Below, in pieces: positions 1 through 4,728 of a DNA stretch of 5,848 nt. Made by a program: the position numbers and the translations under genes. The notes under the pieces are model-generated. The model saw nothing but the letters and a program-made list of their open reading frames with translations, was not told the origin of the DNA and did no database searches. The first letter of the stretch is position 1. Each line of letters opens with the position of its first letter. Source of the stretch: an uncultured Steroidobacteraceae bacterium (lineage in GTDB: Bacteria; Pseudomonadota; Gammaproteobacteria; Steroidobacterales; Steroidobacteraceae); the NCBI GenBank assembly GCA_955652795.1, contig CATPBQ010000045.1, positions 1-5,848 of the forward strand. The letters are read 5' to 3'.

Positions 1-252
1 CGCGCGCGCTGCAGCGAGCGCGTCCTCGCCCATGCGCCGCAGGTCCTCGTGCGCGGCGGTAGCCGCGAGCTGTACGCGCGCCTTGGCGTGTTCATCCGCG
101 AGGTCGCGCAGCATGCCGCTGGCGTACCAGGAAATTCCGCCGCCCACCAGCAGCACCAGGCCCAGGTGGATCACCACCAGCCACCAGCCCAGGCTGGTCC
201 TCGCCGGGTCCGGCCGCAGCGAGCTCCACAGGTGTGTGAGGCGGTCGAGCAC
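1..252 (-). CDS. N-terminal part of a membrane-anchored sensor-like protein (possibly a sensor histidine kinase), truncated by the window edge
   Basis: An open minus-strand frame follows cysW and runs off the left edge; 84 residues are visible from the GTG at 250-252. A short basic, Trp-containing leader (about residues 1-20) precedes one hydrophobic segment at about residues 22-45 (core WWLVVIHLGLVLLVGGG). A charged, helix-prone stretch rich in Ala, Arg, Asp and Glu follows (about 48-84). This layout is typical of an inner-membrane sensor that enters the periplasm after its first helix, such as a two-component histidine kinase. No kinase, HAMP or GGDEF motif falls inside the window, so the family is inferred. 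The start is uncertain: GTG at 252 lies 5 bases after the cysW stop, while TTG at 261 would overlap that stop as TTGA. Neither has a clear Shine-Dalgarno sequence, and the frame stays open further upstream inside cysW. The tight junction places the gene in the cysATW operon. It could instead be a chemoreceptor-like or other single-helix membrane protein. Confidence 0.6.
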   Translation of the reverse strand, partial: MLDRLTHLWSSLRPDPARTSLGWWLVVIHLGLVLLVGGGISWYASGMLRDLADEHAKARVQLAATAAHEDLRRMGEDALAAARA

Positions 253-257
253 GGCCG

Positions 258-1124
258 TCAACGCCGCCGGTAACCGGTGCGCTCGACCAGGGTCTTGACC
301 ACAAGCGTCAGGGCCGCGAGCAGGGTGAGGAGCGAGGCGACGGCGAACGCGCCCACGAAGTTATATTCGTTATAGAGGATCTCGATGTGCAGCGGCATGG
401 TGTTGGTCAGTCCGCGGATGTGTCCTGACACCACCGATACCGCGCCGAACTCGCCCATGGCGCGCGCGTTGCACAGCACCACGCCGTACACCAGGCCCCA
501 GCGGATCTTCGGCAGCGTAACGCGAAAGAAGGTCATCCAGCCACCTGCTCCGAGCGTGATCGCGGCTTCTTCCTCGGCGTTGCCGAGCTGCTGCATGAGC
601 GGGATCAGCTCGCGCGCCACGTAGGGAAATGTCACGAACATGGTGGCCAGCATGATGCCCGGCAGCGCGAAGATGATGCTGAGGTCGTGCTCGCGCAGCC
701 ACACGCCGAACCAGCCGTGCAGGCCGAACAGCAGCACGAAGATCATGCCCGAGATCACCGGCGAGATCGCCAGCGGCAGATCGATGAGCGTGATGAGAAT
801 GCTCTTGCCGCGGAACTCGAACTTGGCGATCGCCCAGGCGGCGGCGAGTCCGAACATCGTGTTGATCGGCACCACCACCAGCGCCGTGGTGAGCGTCAGG
901 CGGATGGCAGCCGCGGTGTCCGGGTCGGCGAAGCTGCGCAGGTAGGCTTGCAGCCCCCGCTCGAACGCCATGGCGAATACGGTCGCGAGCGGCGCGAGCA
1001 GTACCGCAGCCAGGAACGTCAGCGACACCGCGATGAACAGCCAGCGCACCATGGAATGCAGCCAGGTGTGCTGTCCGGGTCGCCTGGCGTCGCCGGTGAG
1101 CGCGGCGGGCGCTGCCGCGGCCAT
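258..1124 (-). CDS. cysW: Sulfate/thiosulfate ABC transporter permease CysW
   Basis: This 288-residue inner-membrane permease is one of two subunits forming the channel of a sulfate/thiosulfate ABC importer, paired with CysT and driven by CysA. Hydrophobic segments occupy about residues 28-52, 78-102, 115-135, 150-170, 208-232 and 255-280, consistent with six membrane spans. The cytoplasmic EAA loop that contacts the ATPase is clear at about 185-206 (EEAAITLGAGG followed by RVTLP). The stretches GVVLCNARAMGEFGAVSVVSG (in part, about 214-234) and IDLPLAISPVISG (114-126) closely match E. coli CysW as I remember it. The ATG at 1124 is chosen because it overlaps the cysT stop by one base (TGATG) and has a purine-rich Shine-Dalgarno sequence (AGGGGGG) 7 bases upstream. 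An upstream GTG at 1160 would add 12 low-complexity residues inside cysT and is less likely. The stop is TGA at 258-260. The fold and the pairing with CysT are well supported; sulfate as substrate is inferred from the family, and another oxyanion is possible. Confidence 0.94.
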   Translation of the reverse strand: MAAAAPAALTGDARRPGQHTWLHSMVRWLFIAVSLTFLAAVLLAPLATVFAMAFERGLQAYLRSFADPDTAAAIRLTLTTALVVVPINTMFGLAAAWAIAKFEFRGKSILITLIDLPLAISPVISGMIFVLLFGLHGWFGVWLREHDLSIIFALPGIMLATMFVTFPYVARELIPLMQQLGNAEEEAAITLGAGGWMTFFRVTLPKIRWGLVYGVVLCNARAMGEFGAVSVVSGHIRGLTNTMPLHIEILYNEYNFVGAFAVASLLTLLAALTLVVKTLVERTGYRRR

Positions 1125-1960
1125 CAGCGAGCCCCCCTGACGTGCCGGCGGCGGCCCCACGTCTGCAGCAGGTTGATGGCGAGCAGCACGACGAAGGAGA
1201 TGACGAGCATCACCACTCCCAGGGCCGCGGCGCCCTGGTAGTCGAACTCCTCGAGATGGATGACGATGAGGAGCGGCGTGATCTCGGTCTTCATCGGCAG
1301 GTTGCCGGCGATGAAAATGACCGAACCGTACTCCCCGAGCGCGCGAGCGAACGCCAGCGTGAAGCCGGTAAGCAGCGCCGGCAACACCGTCGGCAGGATG
1401 ATGTGGCGGAACACGTAGAAGCGGTGCGCACCGAGGGTCTCCGCCGCCTCCTCGAGATCGCGCTGCACCTCCAGCAGTGCCGGCTGCACTGCGCGCACCG
1501 CGAACGGCATGCTGATCAGCGTCAGCGCGAGCGTCACGCCGAGCCAGGTGTAGGCGACTTTCACCCCCAGGGGCTCCAGATAGCGTCCGATCCAGCCGTT
1601 GTGCGCAAACACCGTGGTGAGCGCGATGCCCGAGACCGCGGTGGGCAGTGCGAAGGGCATATCGATGAGCGCGTCGATGAGCTTGCGGCCGGGAAACTCG
1701 TAACGCACCAGGGTCCAGGCGATGATGAAGCCGAACACCAGATTGATCGTAGCGGCCAGGAAGGAGGCCCCGAAGGACAGGCGGTATGAGCCGAGCGCCC
1801 GCGGACTGAGCACCACGTGCACGAACTCGCTCCAGTGCATGGAGGCCGCGGCCAGCACCAGCGCGGCAAGCGGCAGCAGCACGATGACGCTGAGGAAAAA
1901 CGTGGTGAAGCCGAAGGTCAGCCCAAAGCCGGGCAGGACGCTGGGCTGGCGGAAGCTCAT
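1124..1960 (-). CDS. cysT: Sulfate/thiosulfate ABC transporter permease CysT (CysU)
   Basis: This 278-residue inner-membrane permease is the partner of CysW in a sulfate-type ABC importer. Hydrophobic spans lie at about residues 13-39, 63-85, 100-120, 136-156, 192-218 and 244-266. The EAA loop is at about 170-190 (EEAAETLGAHRF then IILP). Family landmarks include YEFPGRKLIDALIDMPFALP (87-106), YTWLGV (137-142), ARALGEYGSVIFIAGN (205-220) and LEEFDYQGA (236-244). These align closely with E. coli CysT as remembered. The start is the ATG at 1960, which shares four bases (ATGA) with the stop of the upstream ATPase gene, a standard sign of translational coupling. No strong Shine-Dalgarno sequence is visible, which fits re-initiation by terminating ribosomes. 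An alternative GTG at 1993 would add 11 residues (beginning MAGADRV) overlapping the ATPase gene and not resembling the family N-terminus. The stop is TGA at 1124-1126. I am very sure of the family and moderately sure of sulfate as the substrate. Confidence 0.95.
   Translation of the reverse strand: MSFRQPSVLPGFGLTFGFTTFFLSVIVLLPLAALVLAAASMHWSEFVHVVLSPRALGSYRLSFGASFLAATINLVFGFIIAWTLVRYEFPGRKLIDALIDMPFALPTAVSGIALTTVFAHNGWIGRYLEPLGVKVAYTWLGVTLALTLISMPFAVRAVQPALLEVQRDLEEAAETLGAHRFYVFRHIILPTVLPALLTGFTLAFARALGEYGSVIFIAGNLPMKTEITPLLIVIHLEEFDYQGAAALGVVMLVISFVVLLAINLLQTWGRRRHVRGAR
1132..1138 (-). promoter_or_regulatory. Ribosome binding site of cysW
   Basis: On the minus strand the sequence reads AGGGGGG, 7 bases upstream of the ATG at 1124 and inside the last codons of cysT. 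It is the clearest Shine-Dalgarno-like sequence in the operon. It decides the cysW start in favour of the ATG that overlaps the cysT stop, rather than the GTG at 1160. Confidence 0.65.
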
Positions 1961-3711
1961 GGGGAACCGCGGTACACGATCAGCACCGGCCACTGCCCGC
2001 CGTCGAGCAGTCCGCGGAACGCTTGCGCGAAGCGTGTGAGCTCCGTGACGCCTACGATCAGCATCTGTGCGGGCGCTTCCGCCAGCCGTCGCGCCAGCTG
2101 CGGCGCGACATCGCCGAAGCGCAGTTCGGTGCGCATCTCCAGGCCGTGCGCCAGGTGCGCTTCGGAGCGCGCATCGAGCAGTTCGCGCATGCCGTGCTGG
2201 GGGTGGGCGCCGGCGGTCTGCTCGGGAAAGATACCCACGTAAACGGCTTCCGCGGACAGGTGGCGCAGCACGCTCGCCGACACCGCGAGGGTGGCGCTGC
2301 GCGCCGCTTCACCCATCCAGTGAATCAGCACGCGCTGCGGTACGGGCGCATGTTCCGGCACCACCAGCAGATCCTTCGCGCCGCGCCGCAACAGCCACTC
2401 GGCGCGATGCGCGCAGTCCGTCTGTGAAGCGATCGCAGTGGTGCCCACGAAGGGGCTGTCCACCGCGCAGGCCGCGTCCGGCACGCCCAGCTGCGGCTCC
2501 GCGCGCATCGCGATGCGCGTCTTCATGCGCACGGCCAGCTCCGCGAGCAACGGCTGGCGGCTCAGGGTGTCGGTGAGCGCGGCGCTCGCGGCACAGGCGG
2601 TGAAGCTCGACAGTGGGGTGGGCAGAACGTGCACGCGGCGCACGCCGATGGCGACGCTCTGACCGGGGTGAACCTCGAAGCCGCGCTGTTCGTGCTGCGT
2701 GCGCGTCACCAGCAGGGAGGTGCTGGCATCGCCGTCCGCCTGCGCGAGCAGCGGGGCCTGCGCGCCGTCCTCGAGGCGCACGCGCAGGCTCTCGAGCGCG
2801 CCGGTGAACACCACCTCGTGCACCACCCCGCGCGCGAAGTAACCGGAGCTGAGGGCATCGCGCGACGCCGCAACCTCCACTTCCTCCGGGCGTACCACCG
2901 CGACCACTTCGCGCTCGCGGACGCCGGGCGAGCGCTCGGCCGCAGCCACCGTGTTGGCGCCCATCTGGATGCCATCGGGCGTGCGGCGCGCCAGTATCAG
3001 GTTGGCCGCGCCGAGGAAGGTGGCCACGAAACGCGTGGCGGGGCGCGAGTACAGGTCGTGCGGTTCACCCATCTCGAGCAGCCGCCCGAGATTCATGATC
3101 CCGATGCGGTCCGCCATCGCGAAGGCTTCCTCCTGGTCGTGGGTCACGAGCACGGTCGTGATCCCGAGCTCGCGCTGCACCTGGCGGATGGTGCGGCGCA
3201 GTTCCTCGCGGATCTTCGCGTCCAGGGCTCCGAAGGGCTCATCGAGCAGCAGCACTTCGGGCTTGTGCGCCAGCGCGCGCGCTACCGCCACACGCTGCTG
3301 CTGGCCGCCGGAGAGTTGCGCCGGCAGGCGCTCGTCCAGCCCCTCGAGCGCAACCAGGCGCAGCAGCTCCTGGCGGCGCTGCCGGCGCGCCTTGGCGCGC
3401 ATGTGCCGCACGCGCAGCGCGAACTCGATGTTCTCCGCCACCGTCATGTGGCCGAACAGCGCGTAGTTCTGGAATACCAACCCCACGCCGCGCTTGCGGG
3501 CGGCGACGTGCGTGACGTCGCGGCCGTGCAGCGCGATGCGGCCATGATCGACGCCGGACAGCCCGGCGATGGCGCGCAGCAGGGTGCTCTTGCCACTGCC
3601 GCTGGGCCCAAGCAGCACGAAAAACTCCCCGTCACCGATGTCGAGCGAGACGTCGTTGACCACCGGCGCGCCGGCGTACCGCTTGGTGACCTGATCCAGG
3701 GTAATGGACAT
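1957..3711 (-). CDS. cysA: CysA-like sulfate/thiosulfate ABC transporter ATPase with a C-terminal Usp-like extension
   Basis: This 584-residue protein is the cytoplasmic ATPase expected to power the CysT-CysW importer. The nucleotide-binding domain is complete: Walker A GPSGSGKST (35-43), Q-loop Gln81 in VFQNYALFGHMTV, signature LSGGQQQR (133-140), Walker B VLLLDEP (153-159), D-loop GALD (161-164) and switch His191 in THDQEEA. FQNYALFGHMTV is characteristic of the CysA group. A TOBE-like regulatory region spans about 238-365 (VVAVVRPEEVEV at 269-280). CysA normally ends near here at about 330-365 residues. This protein continues for about 215 more. Residues 380-455 look like a degenerate or partial Usp unit ending in a strand plus VVPEHAPVP. 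Residues 459-582 show the beta-alpha order of a universal stress protein domain: strands RVLIHW, AVYVGIFP, MRTELRF, MLIVGV and PVLIVY. The Usp nucleotide-binding glycine pattern is missing. The frame is uninterrupted and the stop overlaps cysT, so this is not a sequencing read-through. The start ATG at 3711 matches the family N-terminus (MSITLDQVTKRY), but its Shine-Dalgarno sequence is weak. Confidence 0.93.
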   Translation of the reverse strand: MSITLDQVTKRYAGAPVVNDVSLDIGDGEFFVLLGPSGSGKSTLLRAIAGLSGVDHGRIALHGRDVTHVAARKRGVGLVFQNYALFGHMTVAENIEFALRVRHMRAKARRQRRQELLRLVALEGLDERLPAQLSGGQQQRVAVARALAHKPEVLLLDEPFGALDAKIREELRRTIRQVQRELGITTVLVTHDQEEAFAMADRIGIMNLGRLLEMGEPHDLYSRPATRFVATFLGAANLILARRTPDGIQMGANTVAAAERSPGVREREVVAVVRPEEVEVAASRDALSSGYFARGVVHEVVFTGALESLRVRLEDGAQAPLLAQADGDASTSLLVTRTQHEQRGFEVHPGQSVAIGVRRVHVLPTPLSSFTACAASAALTDTLSRQPLLAELAVRMKTRIAMRAEPQLGVPDAACAVDSPFVGTTAIASQTDCAHRAEWLLRRGAKDLLVVPEHAPVPQRVLIHWMGEAARSATLAVSASVLRHLSAEAVYVGIFPEQTAGAHPQHGMRELLDARSEAHLAHGLEMRTELRFGDVAPQLARRLAEAPAQMLIVGVTELTRFAQAFRGLLDGGQWPVLIVYRGSP

Positions 3712-3730
3712 TGCGGCGATGCTACCGGGG

Positions 3731-3765
3731 CCGTGACCGGGTCGTCAGTTTCCACCCGGTAACGG
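3731..3765. repeat. Near-perfect 12-base inverted repeat upstream of cysA
   Basis: The left arm is CCGTGACCGGGT (3731-3742) and the right arm is ACCCGGTAACGG (3754-3765). They are reverse complements except at one position, with an 11-base spacer (3743-3753). The centre lies about 37 bases upstream of the cysA ATG. As RNA this would form a GC-rich hairpin in the cysA leader. No run of U follows on either strand, so it is not a standard intrinsic terminator for dat. It may be a protein-binding operator near the cys promoter, a leader hairpin or a weak terminator; the sequence alone does not decide. Confidence 0.6.
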
Positions 3766-3776
3766 GCAGGTGACAA
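3746..3776 (-). promoter_or_regulatory. Weak candidate promoter for the cysATW operon
   Basis: On the minus strand TTGTCA (3776-3771) could act as a -35 element (5 of 6 matches to TTGACA). The best -10 at 18 bases spacing is GAAACT (3752-3747), matching TATAAT at only 3 of 6 positions. The inverted repeat would sit between and across these elements, where a regulator could act. A weak -10 would fit an activator-dependent promoter, as is known for CysB-controlled genes. This is speculative, and no CysB site is recognised. Confidence 0.2.
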
Positions 3777-3820
3777 ACAGGTTATACGCGCGCCGTCCTA
3801 GCGCAGCATCAGCACCCGCA

Positions 3821-4693
3821 TCACCACGGGGTGCCCGCGAGCTCGTGCTTGTAGCGCTGCAGCTCCTCGTGCACGCGCCGCCAGTGCGGGCCGGGCTTAC
3901 CCGTGCCGACGGGGTGGCCATCGAGGGAGGTCACCGGCTGCACCTCGCGCGTGGCGGACGAGATCCACACTTCGTCCGCGGCGCGCAGCTGCGCCTCGCT
4001 GATCGGCACCACCCGGCAGTGTATGGCGGTGCGGGCCGCCATCTCCTCCACCACGCCGCGCGTGGTGCCGGGCAGGATGCGGCGCGAGTGCGGCGGCATG
4101 AGCAGCTCCCCGCCGAGCACCACGTGCACGGCGGAAGCGGAGGCTTCCGTCAGCTCGCCATCGCGCAGCAGGATGGTCTCCGCGGCCGCCGCGTCCACGG
4201 ACACCTGGCGCAGCAGCACGTTCGCCAGCAGCGCGGTGGACTTGATGTCGCAGCGCGCCCAGCGGCTGTCGGGGGCGGTCACGCACGCGACGCCGCGTTC
4301 GAGGATGTCGGCGCCGTTCGCCGGCAGGGGGGCGCAGAACGCGAATACGGTGCGGGGGATGTGCGGGAGCGGTGCGTGCGTGCGGCCCGGCTGCGCGCCG
4401 CGCGTCACCTGCCAGTACACGTACTGATCGGCGCCGCCGTTGCGCTCGATCAGGGTGCCGAGGATCGCGCGCCATTCCTCGCGCGTGTGCGGATCCGCCA
4501 TGCTGATGCCGGCGAGGCTGCGCGTGAGCCGCTCGCCGTGGGCGGCGAAGCGGAACGGGCGCCCGCCGTACACCGGCATGAGCTCGTAGACGGCATCGGC
4601 GTACAGGAACCCGCGATCGAGCGGGGAGATACGCGCCTCGGTGAGCGGCAGGTATGCGCCGTTCAGGTAGCACAGGGGCAGGGGCTCGGCCAT
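3821..4693 (-). CDS. dat: D-amino-acid transaminase (class IV PLP-dependent aminotransferase, D-alanine transaminase type)
   Basis: This 290-residue cytoplasmic enzyme, of usual family length, is expected to interconvert D-alanine plus 2-oxoglutarate with pyruvate plus D-glutamate using pyridoxal phosphate. The PLP-binding lysine is Lys151 in RCDIKSTALLANVL, a context typical of D-amino-acid transaminases. Glu183 in GELTEASAS corresponds to the cofactor-pyridine glutamate. The phosphate-binding turn is LPGTTRGVVEE (207-217). Tyr36 in YADAVYELM matches the conserved active-site tyrosine. Arg104 and His106 (GRTH in QVTRGAQPGRTH) correspond to the substrate-carboxylate Arg-x-His pair of the Bacillus D-alanine enzyme, although one extra residue precedes them. 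This pair favours D-amino-acid over branched-chain or 4-amino-4-deoxychorismate activity. The start is ATG at 4693, with AGGT (4706-4703) 9 bases upstream as a modest Shine-Dalgarno sequence. The stop is TGA at 3821-3823. The gene begins 35 bases after the carboxypeptidase stop, so the two are probably co-transcribed and functionally linked through D-alanine. Confidence 0.9.
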   Translation of the reverse strand: MAEPLPLCYLNGAYLPLTEARISPLDRGFLYADAVYELMPVYGGRPFRFAAHGERLTRSLAGISMADPHTREEWRAILGTLIERNGGADQYVYWQVTRGAQPGRTHAPLPHIPRTVFAFCAPLPANGADILERGVACVTAPDSRWARCDIKSTALLANVLLRQVSVDAAAAETILLRDGELTEASASAVHVVLGGELLMPPHSRRILPGTTRGVVEEMAARTAIHCRVVPISEAQLRAADEVWISSATREVQPVTSLDGHPVGTGKPGPHWRRVHEELQRYKHELAGTPW

Positions 4694-4728
4694 GCTTCGC
4701 TTACCTAAGCGCGGGTGCGCTCAAGGGC

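Larger units (their letters stand above)
3712..3820. other. Intergenic region between dat and the cys operon
   Basis: These 109 bases separate the dat stop from the cysA start and are the only non-coding gap in the window longer than about 35 bases. The gap should carry the cys operon promoter if that operon is transcribed separately. On the minus strand I see a TTGTCA at 3776-3771 (one mismatch from the sigma-70 -35 consensus) with a poor -10 candidate GAAACT at 3752-3747, 18 bases on. There is also an isolated -10-like TATAAC at 3786-3781 lacking a good -35. Neither is convincing. An inverted repeat is listed separately. I see no tRNA, small ORF or insertion sequence here. Confidence 0.6.

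Noticed and set aside
92..304. A 70-codon minus-strand frame starting inside the end of cysW
   Set aside because: It is Pro/Gly/Ala-rich with no membrane segment. The alternative frame starting at 252 encodes a clean transmembrane helix, stays open to the window edge and fits the operon spacing.
1125..1160. Upstream GTG start (1160) for cysW
   Set aside because: The extra 12 residues are Pro/Gly-rich and lie in the coding end of cysT; the ATG at 1124 has a good Shine-Dalgarno sequence and the TGATG junction.
1961..1993. Upstream GTG start (1993) for cysT
   Set aside because: It adds 11 residues unlike the family N-terminus and overlaps the ATPase gene by 37 bases; the ATGA overlap start at 1960 is better.
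2629..3762. A 377-codon open frame on the plus strand opposite the ATPase gene
   Set aside because: It is antisense to a gene with every ABC motif intact. Its translation is rich in Arg, His and Ala with no recognisable domain, as expected of stop-poor frames in GC-rich DNA.
3731..3765. Intrinsic terminator for dat
   Set aside because: A stem exists, but no T-run follows it on the minus strand, so it is listed as an inverted repeat instead.
3770..4708. A 312-codon open frame on the plus strand opposite dat
   Set aside because: It is a shadow of the transaminase gene. The composition is low-complexity Ala/Arg/Gly/His, with no motif or hydrophobic pattern.
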